NCBI RefSeq assembly: GCF_918797505.1
Contig: NC_092796.1
Span: 55,148,851 to 55,212,850, forward strand
Length of the DNA: 64,000 nucleotides
Reading direction: 5' to 3'
Source of the DNA: Bemisia tabaci
Lineage: Eukaryota; Arthropoda; Insecta; Hemiptera; Aleyrodidae
The notes beneath the pieces were generated by a model. That model was not told the origin of the DNA and did no database searches. It saw only the letters and a list, made by a program, of their open reading frames with translations. Position numbers and translations under genes: made by a program. Below are positions 45,390-55,760 of the stretch, in pieces; position 1 is the first letter of the stretch, and every line of letters begins with the position of its first letter.

Positions 45390-45616
45390 CTCTGGAAAGA
45401 AAACACATTGGATCTAGAGTCCAGACTCTGAAAAACATCGACAAGAAAAAATACTCTTGATTCGATCAGATTTAAGCTTAAATCAAGAACCAAGCCTCTT
45501 AATTTGAGCGGATTTCCTTTTGATTTAAGCTTAAATCTGATTTAATCGAGAGTATTTTTTCATGTTGACGTTTTTAAGAGTCTGGACTTTAAATCAAATG
45601 TGTTTTTTTTCCAGTG
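45390..45616. mobile_element. Foldback MITE, family A copy 9
   Basis: Left end CTCTGG, right end CCAGTG, perfect 2-bp duplication TG (45,388-45,389; 45,617-45,618). Inserted within a family D element. Confidence 0.93.
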
Positions 45617-45762
45617 TGGTGTTTGAACAATGCACGGAAGGTAAAGGGACATGGAATAATAATAACATGGAATAATAATCGAAGTTGGGTTCGAACCCAA
45701 CATGCAACCATTTTAACTCCGTGGTGAGCCGGGTTGCATACGCTCAATTTCGTGGGCGAAAT

Positions 45763-45815
45763 CAATGTTTTCAAGGGTCTGGACTCTAGATCCAATGTGT
45801 TTTTTTTTTCCAGTG
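45763..45815. mobile_element. Family A right end only (copy 10)
   Basis: CAATGTTTTCAAGGGTCTGG through CCAGTG. The remaining three quarters of the element are missing. Confidence 0.85.
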
Positions 45816-46036
45816 TGGGGCTCATGCGAAAATTGAGATACGCTCTTAGGTCAGAGGAGCGAATACGTGGTAGGAAAATCAAACAACCATTTTCCTGTTC
45901 CTCGCAACTTTGTCACCCTCTTTGAGCGGATTTTAACTCGGGTCAAAAGTCCCGCTGATACAGAGGAGGGCACGTCGGCGCGGAGCCAAGGCGAGGCAGG
46001 AAGAGAAATTGGAAACGATGAGGTAAAGGTCACCGG

Positions 46037-46068
46037 TCATCAGTCATCAGTCAGTCATCAGTCATCAA
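46037..46068. repeat. CATCAGT short tandem repeat
   Basis: GTCATCA/CAGTCATCA units repeated about four times. Confidence 0.85.
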
Positions 46069-46069
46069 T

Positions 46070-46330
46070 AATGACGGCCTCACGCCGGACGGACGGAGCC
46101 GTTAATGGGAGCCAAGTGTGCGAATATTGGCGGGCAATCCGTCCGCCGCGGCGACGTGAGACGTGACGTGACCGCTGACCCCTGGCCGCGCGGTCCTCTT
46201 GACCCGACGAAAGTTGGCGCGAGCCTTTTCGCACTCGTTTTGAAGGTCCCTCACTTTCCTCGGCCACTCGGAAACGGGCTCTCTCGCCGCGGACGATTTC
46301 TCATTAAGATGAGGCCAATGAGGCCTCCTC
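46070..46330. promoter_or_regulatory. GC-rich island 10
   Basis: CpG-rich with GCCGTTAATGGGAGCC and TCTCATTAAGATGAGGCC homeodomain-like cores. Overlapping short ORFs on both strands, none recognised. Confidence 0.3.
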
Positions 46331-46574
46331 GTGTATGTCCGAAGAAGACCTCTGCGTGTCCATCAGTCGCGCTATAAACTGACCTGTCATAATTTTTCGC
46401 TGTTGCGACTGCGAGAGCGTGTTTTTCTCCTCTCGGTTGGTAGAGTTGGTTCGATTTTGTTTTCCCTTTCGCCGACGAGGGCCCAACAGACGAAATTAAA
46501 GAGAGAAGAATAAGGATAGGTGAAAGAGAGAGAAAAAGCTTTAATGCCCCTGCGAAATGACAAGATCTGAGACC

Positions 46575-46665
46575 ATCAAATTTTGTAACCCTAGGCGGAA
46601 TTTGAACCCGGGACCGCGGGTTGAAAGTGATGAACTCTCACCTCATGGACTAGTATCCAAACCAA
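46575..46665 (-). repeat. tRNA-like sequence, SINE head or tRNA pseudogene
   Basis: On the - strand TAGTCCATGAGG fits the internal A box (TRGYNNANNNGG) and GGGTTCAAATTCCGCC is B-box-like, about 35 nt apart as in a tRNA. Acceptor and anticodon stems do not pair, and the B box carries one extra base, so it is not a working tRNA. No clear SINE tail was found. Confidence 0.35.
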
Positions 46666-46732
46666 AAAAAACGTGACGATCACAAACATGTGTACAGCAA
46701 ACAAATAAAAACAAAACAAAATTATTTCTACC

Positions 46733-47000
46733 ATCAGTAAAAACCGGAAATTTGATGTCATCCGGAACAACGACCAGGGGAAGCAGTCACGAATCAGGAA
46801 ATTCAGAGTGCGTCAAGTATTTTTCGACTCCATGCAGTTTAAGTGAAACACTTGATCCAATTCATTAAATATGTTTGTTTGTAGAATCAAACAAGTGCCT
46901 ATTTGTTGGCCCCAAAAATCAGGAAATTTCATTTAAAATACCGGGAAAAATTCGAAAAATATCTGACAAATTCTATTTGAAATCCTCCTAGACACCATGT
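46733..47000. mobile_element. Family Q repeat piece
   Basis: CAGTAAAAACCGGAAA, ATCAGGAAATTC(A/T)GAGTGC, AATTCATTAAATATGTTTG and AAAAATCAGGAAAT recur around 5,145-5,215 and 63,480-63,630 (with (A/G)TATGTTGGTTCG and AACAAGTATC). Order is conserved, so these are fragments of one old dispersed element of unknown class. Confidence 0.55.
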
Positions 47001-47039
47001 AACGTGATCGACCCAAAATCTGAATTTTTTGGTCAAAAG

Positions 47040-47460
47040 GCACTTTTTAAAGGTGAAGGACCCTTGCTCCCCGGCGTGTCGTAGAAGGGTCGACGAACCG
47101 AACATTTGGTTGAGAATCGAGATGGTTCCTCGAGAAAATCCTCGGGAGGAAAAGGAGGGAGGTGAGGAAGGAGCGAATCCGGACGCGTTTGAAGGTTGGA
47201 GGAAGGCGGGAAGGGGGAGGGGGAAGGACTCGCGGAGAGTAATGAGCCTATTTCGAGTGGGATTCAGTATGCGGCCGGGGTCGGAGCTCCTCGATTAAAG
47301 CGTGAAACAGGGTAAACATTTTGCCAATATTTTCTGGACTCGTTCCACAAAACGCTCCAATCAGTCAATGAGCTTTCAAGGGTCCGCCACGCGGCCCGCA
47401 TCCTAATTCCAACGCCCGAACCCGCAGTTGCCGCTCCAGCGCAACCTGATTTCGAAACAG
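47040..47460. promoter_or_regulatory. GC-rich island 11
   Basis: Purine-rich GC block (GGAGGAAGGCGGGAAGGGGG) followed by CCACGCGGCCCGC. An 89-codon + ORF (47,029-47,298) is Gly/Arg/Glu-rich and unconvincing. Confidence 0.25.
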
Positions 47461-48234
47461 AAAAAAAAGATAAGGAAAAAACTAAGAAGATTTATATTTT
47501 CGGCAAGGTGGTTAATATCTGTCAGAATCTTTTATTGTAGTAGGTAATGACTATTTTTTTGGAATCACTAATTTCACAGGGTTTCTAGCATCAGGATTTT
47601 TCCGATTTTCCCGATTCTATCAGGAATTAAGGTTAATCTTTAATCCCGATTTTATCAGGATTTGAGTAAAAATCGGTTAGGGAATGCTACTATTTGCTCC
47701 ATCATTGTCAAGAGACTTTGATATGAATCGGATGGAGCTAATTCGGTAATTGGTTCACCAAGTTTTGCTGCAGTAGGACTGTGGTCAGAGAGGAGGAAAA
47801 TTCGCAAAGTCTCACTCTTACTTAGGGAAATTCGCGTTCGATTGGAAGAACGGAATTATCGCTGAGGATCATTAATTGTAGAGGTGAACAATCTTCCTGA
47901 GCTAACCTTAATGAACTGTCCTCTTGCTCTCTGGAAACTTTGGGTGCACCCAATAACTAAATGTATTTGGGGCTTCAAGTAATTCTTTTTTACACAAAAA
48001 TACATTTTTCTCTGTTCTGACCCAACAAATTAATGTTTTCAACATCCTCACATCGATCAGATTTTGTTAACTAAATGAATTGCAGAGTCATACTCCACGT
48101 AAGCGGCAACGTTGATGAAGCACCCTGTATCGAATCGGCCGTGGTCCCCTCCCTTCTCCCCACCCGCCGTCGGCCGCCGCCCCATCCTGTTCTTTCAGGG
48201 ATCTTCCCCATTTCCCCGGTGAAGAACGCGACTA
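47461..48234. other. No gene seen
   Basis: A CAGGATTTTTCCGATTTTCC region (47,590-47,670) has repeated CAGGATTT/CAGGAATT words like degraded CAGGG-class repeats. 48,150-48,200 is C-rich. Confidence 0.4.
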
Positions 48235-48524
48235 ATTGGACGTATTTATACGAAAGGGAACTAAGCGCCAAATTTCCAAATTTCAGTTTTTAACGGATCT
48301 GGATTCTCCATGTAATAGGCTGCTCTCACACGTAAATATGCCCCCAAAATACTAATTTCATCCCCTGGAATCAGCCCCTGAAAAATCGCAAAACAGGGAA
48401 TCAGCGATTACGAATAAAATCAAAAGGAACTATATGTAATTCCCTTTGATTTAATGCGCTAACCCGGATTCCGAATTAAATCAAAAGGCGCTATCTCCAC
48501 TTGATTGACGCGCGCGCGGCGAAG

Positions 48525-48905
48525 CTTGGTGGAAACTTGGTGAAATTTGGTACCGGGGGGTATTTTTGGACGGGAAACTCGAATTTCGGGTCAAATTTTG
48601 AAAATTCAGAAATCCAAGATGGCGGACATGGCCTAAAATGCTATCTCGGCCCCTATCCAGCCGATCTTGGTGAAACTTGGTATCAGGGGTATTTTCGGAC
48701 GGGAAACTCGAATTTCGGGTCAAATTTTGAAAATTCAGAAATCCAAGATGGCGGACATGGCCTAAAATGCTATCTCGGCCCCTGTCCAGCTGATCTTGGT
48801 GAAACTTGGTATCAGGGGGTATTTTCGGACGGGAAACTTGAATTTCGGGTCAAATTTTAAAATTTCATAAATTCAAGATGGCGGATGTGGCCTAAAATGT
48901 TATCT
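48525..48905 (+). repeat. 130-bp tandem units, left arm of family G
   Basis: GGACGGGAAACT starts at 48,568, 48,697 and 48,827 (periods 129 and 130). Each unit has AATTCAGAAATCCAAGATGG then CGGACATGGCC, and GCTATCTCGGCCCCTATCC. The 119-codon ORF here is a product of the repeat. AAGATGGCGG matches the YY1/Pho binding consensus. Confidence 0.95.
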
Positions 48906-49597
48906 CCTATTTAAACGCGCATCGCCAAAAAATCCCAGATGTCGTCCCCTGAGTGACGGTCACATATCGACCGTGCGTTCCCTCTGGCTCGATCGATGTC
49001 AGTGTGCACTGACATGGACAAGGGGCTTTTAACGAGCGAACAAATTAACGAACCCATCGGAATCACTTAATTTTCATTAAAATCACTGTTAGGTACTTTA
49101 TTGGAATCGGAACAGTATTTAGAAATTCATGAGTATTAAGAGCGCGCTGGAAGGATTACGTGGTCAAAAGCGTGACCGTCACCTAGGGGTTCGTCAGGCC
49201 CCATCTTGACTTCCTCGGAGACGCGAGTTTAAATGGGAGCTCAGAATACGCAACTTCGAACTTGTTTTCCGTGGGTTAATAATGTTTCAAAAAATCGGAG
49301 AAAATTCCAGCGAACTGTGCGTACTCAATCCTCCAAAAAAATGCAAAAATTAAAAATTACTGAATAACCTCATTGTTAAAATTTTAAACTCCAATATGGC
49401 GGATGTGGCCTTCAACAATAGCTCAATGCCTGAATCGTTTGTGTGAAGTTCGGTATTAGGGGCTCAAAATGACAACAGAAACTGTTTTATTTAGATACGA
49501 AAATTTTAACATAGGTAATCAGCACATGAAGGGAATTCACGATCCGACGCTGCTAGGTAAACCACGCACCTCGACGAGGCGGTGTATTGTGAACGTA

Positions 49598-49953
49598 CAC
49601 GGAGAAAAAAACTTCGTGCGTGGGACCCGAAGTTTAGGTCATATGGATCTGTGAAGTTTTCGGATTGAGCATCTGAACACTTTCGGTCCAGCTGCTGAGG
49701 TTTTGATCACACATCTGAAACTTCAGTTCTTACATCTAAAGTACTTCGGTTTTCACATCCGAAAATTTCGGTTCTCACATCCGAAAAACTTCGGTTCTCA
49801 CACCTGAAGACTTCAGACGTAAGAACTGAAGTTTCAGATGTGTGATCCGAACCTCGACAGCTAGACCTAAAGTGTTCAGATGCTCAATCCGAAAACTTCA
49901 GAGATCCATATGACCCAAACTTCGGGTCCCACGCACGAGTTTTTTTCTCCGTG
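49598..49953. mobile_element. Foldback element, family J complete copy, nested
   Basis: 356 bp, ends CACGGAGAAAAAAACTTCGT and ACGAGTTTTTTTCTCCGTG, perfect 2-bp duplication TA (49,596-49,597; 49,954-49,955). Arms mirror through GGGACCCGAAGTTTAGGTCA and ATATGGATC. The centre is a run of CACATCCGAAAA/ACTTCGG words. It sits in the spacer of the 2.6-kb element. Confidence 0.93.
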
Positions 49954-50164
49954 TAGAGTGCCATATATTTAAAGTTTACAAACGTGGAAATTTCCACATC
50001 TCATCCACATTGGCAAGATGCAGCGGGAAAGCAGATTGAGGTTAGGTAGGTATATTTGGGCTCCCACCACCTCCGGCCTTCACAACCCGGCCCGTGCGCT
50101 TTACGCAGGTTCATTGGCGGCCATTCTAGACGTGTAGTGCGTTTGTTTAAGAAATAGATATCAT

Positions 50165-50545
50165 TTTAAGCCACATCCGCCATCTTGGATTTCTGAATTT
50201 TCAAAATTTGACCCGAAATTCGAGTTTCCCGTCCGAAAATACTCCCCGATGCCAAGTTTCACCAAGATCGGCTGGATAGGGGCCGAGATAGCATTTTAGG
50301 CCATGTCCGCCATCTTGGATTTCTGAATTTTCAAAATTTGACCCGAAATTCGAGTTTCCCGTCCGAAAATACCCCCTGATACCAAGTTTCACCAAGATCG
50401 GCTGGATAGGGGCCGAGATAGCATTTTAGGCCATGTCCGCCATCTTGGATTTCTGAATTTTCAAAATTTGACCCGAAATTCGAGTTTCCCGTCCAAAAAT
50501 ACCCCCCGATATCAAGTTTCACCAAGTTTCCACCAAGCTTCGCCG
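50165..50545 (-). repeat. 130-bp tandem units, right arm of family G
   Basis: Inverted partners of the left-arm units: GTTTCCCGTCC has its final GTCC at 50,231, 50,361 and 50,491 (period 130 exactly). Unit-to-unit and arm-to-arm identity is very high by eye. Confidence 0.95.
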
Positions 50546-50889
50546 CGCGCGCGTCAATCAAGTGATTCAAGTGGAGATAGCGCCTTTTGATTTAATTCGG
50601 AATCCGGGTTAGCGCATTAAATCAAATGGACCTACGTGCAAAATCCCCTGTATCTCGCTTAATATGCATTTTTTCCTAATTTTGGCAACGTACGTAATTA
50701 GAGGAACTCTTCAGCTTTCAAACAAGCTAAAGTAAACCAAAATCGGTCCATTAGTACGGAAACGCCAATTGTTTTAGTCAAACTTGCTTTACTGAGAAGT
50801 TTGGAAATGGCGTTTAGCGCCTTTTCGCATAAATACGTCCAATTGTCACTTGTCAGGGGCGACAAGATCGACTCCGACTGTCACCCAAA

Positions 50890-51370
50890 TTGGAGACGAC
50901 TTGATTATTAGGGGCCCGGCCCCGGGTCCGCGCCGTATGCAGCGGCTTTATCTCTCCCGGCCGATGCGATGCGCTCATTAAAACGAGAACGGCCGGTCTG
51001 GTCGCGCCAAAGAGTTGAGGCCGAGAGAGAGACAGAGAGGAAAAAAATCGGGATGAAAATAAAAATGTAGATTACGGCCGACGGAAGAATTCGATACGGC
51101 TCGGAATCGAAATCGAGGGCGGGTCGAGCGGGGGCCATCCATCGCGTCAGGTGTCCCCGCGCCGTTGCGGGAGGGGGGGGGGGCGGTGGTGACCCGGGGG
51201 AGGGGGTTGGGGTGATGGATGGTAGCGTCAACGGGTGAGTCCTGGACTTCTCCGACCGACGTGGTGAGTTGTTGAGTTGCGGAGCCGAGGAATATGCGGG
51301 AAGAACCGTATCAGGTCTGCCCGTTGCCTGATTGCGCAGGCCGAGTATCCGGTCGTGCCTGATCGATGCG
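50890..51370. promoter_or_regulatory. GC-rich island 12
   Basis: CpG-rich with GCGGCTTTATCTC, GATGCGATGCGCTCATTAAA and G-runs near 51,170-51,210. Two - strand ORFs of 107-108 codons abut here (50,908-51,231; 51,228-51,554). The first is Pro/Ser-rich low complexity; neither is recognised. Confidence 0.3.
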
Positions 51371-52039
51371 CCTGGTAACCTGTGGATTTGCCCGGGCTTT
51401 GGAGATTGAAGATCTCGTTGCTATCGTTTCTTAAAAACGGTGGGCCTTTTGGATACGCTCGTATGATTCGCGCTGAAGTATAAGTGGTGCTGGGACCGAA
51501 GCCTCTAATAGTATCAAGAATCAAATTATTCCGACTCTTATTAATGTTAAGCATTTTGGTGGATTATTTTGAGAAAATCGAAATTTCAGTCCGTAGAGAA
51601 ATCATTCAGTAATGCTCGTGGCGAAAATCAACTTCCCATGTCTGGAAACAAAATCAAAAGTACTGTTTTCAATTACCCATAGGTAGATACCGAAACATTG
51701 AAATCAGCTGAAAAATGGAGACAGTGATTTTGACTTTATTTTAAGATTTTGCAGTATGGTTTTCGGCAAGGAATGTTCTTAATGATTTGTTTACAGACTG
51801 AAATGAAGATTTTCCCAGGATAATCCACCTAACGGTTAAAATTCGAGATATATCTATTGTACCCAGAATGCTCCGCGCGAAAGCTACAAATTTTTTGAAA
51901 CGTCGAATAGTCACAACTGCACGAAGGTAATAAATAATTCTGGATAGTTTGAGTTCATTGGTTAACTGCCATTTTGGGCCCTAAGAGTTCCATGACCCGA
52001 TCGAACCTAACCTCCAAAATTACCAGCTTGTCCATGCTC
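51371..52039. other. No gene or repeat recognised
   Basis: AT-rich sequence with nothing of note beyond the end of the - strand ORF noted in the preceding GC island. Confidence 0.45.
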
Positions 52040-52172
52040 TTCCTTTACGGGTACTCGGTACTCTAGTCGAAGGTATCCATAGCGGAAGACCACACGACGG
52101 GTAAGAGGGAGGTCGGCAACGGTGCTTATGAGCCGAAGCTCGCGACGCTGGAAGCTGGATCGACTCAGAAAT

Positions 52173-52294
52173 CGTCGCTCCCCTGACGCAAGGGCCTATC
52201 TCTCCTACCACACGACCCCCGTTTTACATAGGAATCCGTACTTTTCGGGGCTCACGCGAAAATCAAGATACGCCGCTACGTCGGAGGAGCGACG
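52173..52294. mobile_element. Family D foldback element, copy 2 (best copy)
   Basis: 122 bp. CGTCGCTCCCCTGACGCAAG left and ACGTCGGAGGAGCGACG right are inverted repeats; AAAT on both flanks may be a 4-bp duplication. Centre carries TTTCGGGGCTCACGCG. Confidence 0.85.
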
Positions 52295-52355
52295 AAATGT
52301 GATCCCTCGGAGACGAAGACGACGACGACAAGTCCCGGTGGGCGCGAGTCGGAGT

Positions 52356-52509
52356 CAGTGGCGTGGCGTGCTTTGCGATGTATCGATTGATCTGCCATTT
52401 AAAGTTACGGAATAGGATCGATTATCAAGGTATTCGTATGATAATCGATTCTTTACTACAGGTTTAAGTGGAGAAGTATCGATGGTCGATCCTTGACGCT
52501 GGGCCATTG
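52356..52509. mobile_element. hAT-like MITE, family L copy 4
   Basis: 154 bp from CAGTGGCGTGGCGTGC to GGGCCATTG, inverted relative to the copy at 40.7 kb. Perfect 8-bp duplication GTCGGAGT (52,348-52,355; 52,510-52,517). Confidence 0.96.
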
Positions 52510-52820
52510 GTCGGAGTCGGGTCCGGTCGGGCAGTCGGGCATTGGTCGCCCGAGGCCGCGTATCGATGACAAAGTCGCAAATCGCCGGCCGGCACCGGCT
52601 CGAAAGCCGTTTCAGCTGAAACCTAAAACGACCCGTCACTCCGAATACCCGCCGCCACGTCAGGAAGATAAGTCACCGATCAAATCGAGCCGGTTGAGGT
52701 CGCGGAGAGGGGGGGGGGGGGGGGGTTCAGGGATTCCGGGGTACCGGACGTCGCGTCGCTCGCTGGCTCGGCCAAGTAAACCGTCACACTCCTGTAAATT
52801 CCTCCGGGCTCGCCCAGATC

Positions 52821-53035
52821 ACTACTAGAAAAATTCACTACGCAGGAAAGGATTATGGAGTAAAGATTTTTTGAATCGTTAGTATTGTTCAAATTAATGT
52901 GATGGATTGTATTCGACAGTGGTTCGATCCATCGTTTGGTTCAGAACAGCAGAATTTAACCTCAAAAAAATTTTAGGATTTAAATCGGCAAAGCTGAAAA
53001 TGAAAAAATTCCCAACCATCTCACTTTTTCATTGC
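52821..53035. other. No feature seen
   Basis: Short AT-rich stretch. Confidence 0.4.
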
Positions 53036-53331
53036 CAGGGTGTCTACAGGTCCGGAATTTCTGGAAAGTCCGGAAATAGTACTGATTTTTCAAAGGGCGG
53101 TCCGGAAGTATTCAAAAAGTACGGAAATTCCGCCAGAATGTCCGGAATTTGTTTCATTTTTCGTCGTTTTTGTCGCAATCTGAGCGAGACATTCAAATTT
53201 TGTTATTTGAAGGTACTGAAAAAACACACACTCTTTTTCTGTTGAGGAGGTACTGAATTTCTCGGGAATGTACTGAAAAAGTACTGTAATAGTACTGATT
53301 TTTGGCCAGCCCGTTTCAGTAGACACCCTGA
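53036..53331. mobile_element. CAGGGTGTCTAC element (family N)
   Basis: Starts CAGGGTGTCTACAGGTCCGG and ends TTTCAGTAGACACCCTG; inside are repeated TCCGGAA, AGTACTG and AAAAAGTAC words. The 12-bp ends are perfect inverted repeats. hAT-like by its CAGGG end, but the 8-bp flanks do not match. ORFs of 112 and 91 codons here are repeat artefacts. Confidence 0.75.
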
Positions 53332-54229
53332 TTGTCATTTGGTTCTCGAGAGAATAAAAATTCAATCACAAAAGGCCCGTCACCTCAGAGTTCTAAATCG
53401 ACTTTTTGGGGTGAAATTTTCCTGGGTAGATTTACAAACATCGTCAAAGATCAGAATAATTTTTAACGGCCCTTCCTCCTAAAGAAAGGGTCCATAATGC
53501 TTACAAAAATGATTTCACATAATCAGATAAAAATTACATCTTGTGGTTGAAATCGAGCCCAATTTTGATTTTCTCCTTGATCCGACAACTATACCCACGA
53601 TAAAAAAAGGAGAAACTGAAACAGATGGCATCCCCTACTCTAATTACCTTGCTGAAATAAAGAATAGGGGACGAACTCTGTAGGAAGGGAAAAGAGCGCC
53701 AATAACATTTACACTGGAGCATGTTCTCAGGACAAAAGCTCTCTGCATTTCCGTCAAGCTGCGTGCGTATGATTCGTAAGCAGGATTTACATGTGGGGAA
53801 ATTTATCGTTCTCCCCACTAAGCGCTCCGAAAGCCCATTACCCTAATGCATCAGCTTATTGTTCCGATGAAATGCTTAGGACCCTTTAAGTGTTTACGTT
53901 CGCGAAACGTATTCAATTTTCCGCGAAGATCACCAGCACTGTAACGTATTATGGGATGAGCTTTGACGTATTCGAGGCGAAAGCTGGAGATTTTTAGCTT
54001 CTTCTTTGTATTAGACTGTTGGTGCTCGTCGAAAGAGCGAACAGGATCGTAAGAGGTTGCAACGGAAATTTGGAAATATGTTCGCTCTGCCTTGAAATCA
54101 GAGTAGATCAGAAGAAGTAACGCAGATGTGATGGTCATCAGTCGATAAAAGCATACCCAAAAGCAATATAATTTTCAGCCAATGTTACACACATAATATG
54201 TTCGGTATTAGTTACAGAGCACAAGAACA
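53332..54229. other. No gene recognised
   Basis: Two - strand ORFs of 94-95 codons (53,534-53,818; 53,851-54,138) lack motifs. No repeats noted. Confidence 0.4.
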
Positions 54230-54546
54230 GTATTTCTGAGGTGATAATTACTATCACAAGGTCAAATATGTGGCTCAAATTTAAGGCTCAATACCTTTTT
54301 TGTGAAAATTCACCTTTAAAATCCAGTTTTAAGAATCAATAAGTGAGTTTGAGCCTTCTTTCTTCCACAAGGTCCCGTGCACTGTTAACGATTTTGGAGT
54401 GAAATTCTGTGCCCGAGTCAATAGAGCGCCCAAAAACCCCGCGCGAGTGATGTGAATGCGGAGCGGAATCTTTACATCTTACGGAGTGACTCACACTATC
54501 ACGGAGCGAAATCTACTCTTTCTACGGAGTGAAGTATGCTTTTATG

Positions 54547-54841
54547 GTGCTAATTCACTTCGCACTTTTATCACTCGTGCATTGGAAAAAAAAACATTGG
54601 ATCTAGAGTCTAGACTCTTGAAAACATTGACAAGAAAAATACTCTTGATTCAATAAGATTTTTGCTTAAATTAAAAGGAAATCCGCTGAAATTAAGAGGC
54701 TTGGTTCTTGATTTAAGCTAGATTCTGAGTGAATCAAGAGTACTTTTTCTTGTCGATGTTTTTAAGAGTCTGGACTCTAGATCAAATGTGTTTTTTTTCC
54801 AGTGTGCTGCTAATTTCACTTCGCATTCTTATCACTCGTGG
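54547..54841. repeat. 33-bp direct repeat flanking a MITE
   Basis: GTGCTAATTCACTTCGCA plus TTTTATCACTCGTG at 54,547-54,579 recurs as TGCTAATTTCACTTCGCA plus TTCTTATCACTCGTG at about 54,808-54,840, immediately either side of family A copy 11. Confidence 0.88.
54580..54804. mobile_element. Foldback MITE, family A copy 11
   Basis: Ends CATTGG and CCAGTG, perfect 2-bp duplication TG (54,578-54,579; 54,805-54,806), sitting between the two copies of a 33-bp tandem repeat. Confidence 0.94.
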
Positions 54842-55029
54842 CCTTTGAGCGCTGCTTAGACTCTGGCGCCGAATTTCACTCTTCAATTTCTAACAGTGTG
54901 TGGTTTTGAAACTCAAAACATGCATTGCTTGAAGTAGCAAGAATTGGATTTATACGCCTTGCCCTCCAAGTCTCTCAATGAGATTCGGATGAAATTTTTC
55001 CAGACAGTAGTCCGGAAAGATTGAGACGT

Positions 55030-55480
55030 ACCCATTGATATCATGTTCGTCGGCAGTTAGGCGACTCGCCGGGTGCGGGCGGGAACGGGAGACTTTCAAC
55101 ACCTCTGAATTAACCGCGGATCCGAAGCAAGAACGACGTATCTCCCGCGGGATCCGACCGGGAGTTGCGCGGTTCTCGCTAAGCAGGGCTGAATGGGACG
55201 GAGGAGCGTTAGAGCGAAATAGGTGTAATTTGTCGGGATTTGGACGCCTCCCCGTGAAGAAATTAGCATCGAGCGAGCGAGTGTGAAAAAGCCGGGCGGA
55301 TGTTCCGCCGATTGTTCGATTGTTGGGGCGTTCGGTCCGATCCGAGGCGTCCGCGCAGAAACGATCCGTGACAGAGCCGCATGCGCGGTTTCTGCGCGGA
55401 ACCGTGCAATTGAGCTGTTGCTTTTTTCGGGTGTCGGGTTGCTCTGATTGTGTCCCGGGCGAGTCGTTCCTCGTTGCGCG
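55030..55480. promoter_or_regulatory. GC-rich island 14
   Basis: CpG-rich, repeat-free. GCATGCGCGGTTTCTGCGCG and CGAGCGAGCGAGTG words. Two + ORFs (83 and 61 codons) with no motif. Another possible promoter or enhancer. Confidence 0.28.
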
Positions 55481-55586
55481 ACTGGGATCAGCTGCTCCTT
55501 ATTGAGTTTGGTTAGGGGGCAGGATCTCGCTCAGGGGGTAGCAAGGCTCTTTTCTCGGATGAGAATAGGCAAAATGGGTCACTAAT

Positions 55587-55760
55587 CTGCCGTGATGAGA
55601 AAAAACGCCGTATGAGCTTTCAGACGTTCCTAGAATATCCGTTGATTTAATGCGAGTTTACTGTGAAAGTTGTAATTATTTTTATTCCATTTTTTTCGAC
55701 AATTTTGTTTGCAATTTCAAGTTAAAATATCTGGAATTCACATAGAAAATATGCGTCGCC
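55587..55760. mobile_element. Family E element, left half only
   Basis: CTGCCGTGATGAGAAAAAAC, GCCGTATGAGC and CAGACGTTCC as in complete copies; no right end follows. Confidence 0.6.

Larger units (their letters stand above)
45305..45870. mobile_element. Family D foldback element split by nested MITEs
   Basis: Left arm at about 45,309-45,375 (CGCCCCTCTGCTGAAAGGAC, GTATCTTAATTTCCACGTGA), right arm at about 45,816-45,870 (GGGGCTCATGCGAAAATTGA, CGCTCTTAGGTCAGAGGAGC). Two family A sequences lie between them, so family D is older here. Confidence 0.65.
48235..50843. mobile_element. 2.6-kb foldback element with tandem-repeat arms (family G)
   Basis: Ends ATTGGACGTATTTATACG and its inverse CGCATAAATACGTCCAAT, followed by GCGCCAAATTTCC / GGAAATGGCG. 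Both arms then carry GGATTCCGAATTAAATCAAA and its mirror, then about three 130-bp tandem units each. The 13-bp terminus is the same as in the 128-bp family H elements. Interior lacks a transposase. A family J element is nested in the spacer. Confidence 0.88.
52040..52820. promoter_or_regulatory. GC-rich island 13 with two nested elements
   Basis: GC- and CpG-rich throughout, with family D and family L insertions inside and a G17 run at 52,709-52,725. ORFs up to 111 codons on + (52,493-52,828) cross the MITE border and the G run and are not credible. Confidence 0.28.
54230..55020. mobile_element. Old family Q-like repeat interrupted by a MITE
   Basis: AAAATCCAGTTTTAAGAATC, CCACAAGGTCCCGTGCACTG, and GCCTTGCCCTCCAAGTCTCT with TTTTTCCAGACAGTAGTCC parallel 63,700-63,985 in the same order. 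A family A MITE and its flanking 33-bp repeat lie in the middle. Confidence 0.45.

Noticed and set aside
45660..45745. Second tRNA-like patch (- strand GGGTTCGAACCC)
   Set aside because: The B-box-like word is a perfect 12-bp palindrome next to AT repeats, and no convincing A box or cloverleaf stems are present.
48501..48860. 119-codon ORF with a repeated peptide, and mirror ORFs at 50,201-50,570
   Set aside because: The repeat comes from 130-bp DNA units; a 130-bp period breaks the frame between units, and inverted arms give the same peptide on the other strand.
48235..50843. Reading the 130-bp arrays as a CRISPR-like array
   Set aside because: Units are contiguous tandem copies without unique spacers, in inverted arms, in an evidently eukaryotic genome.
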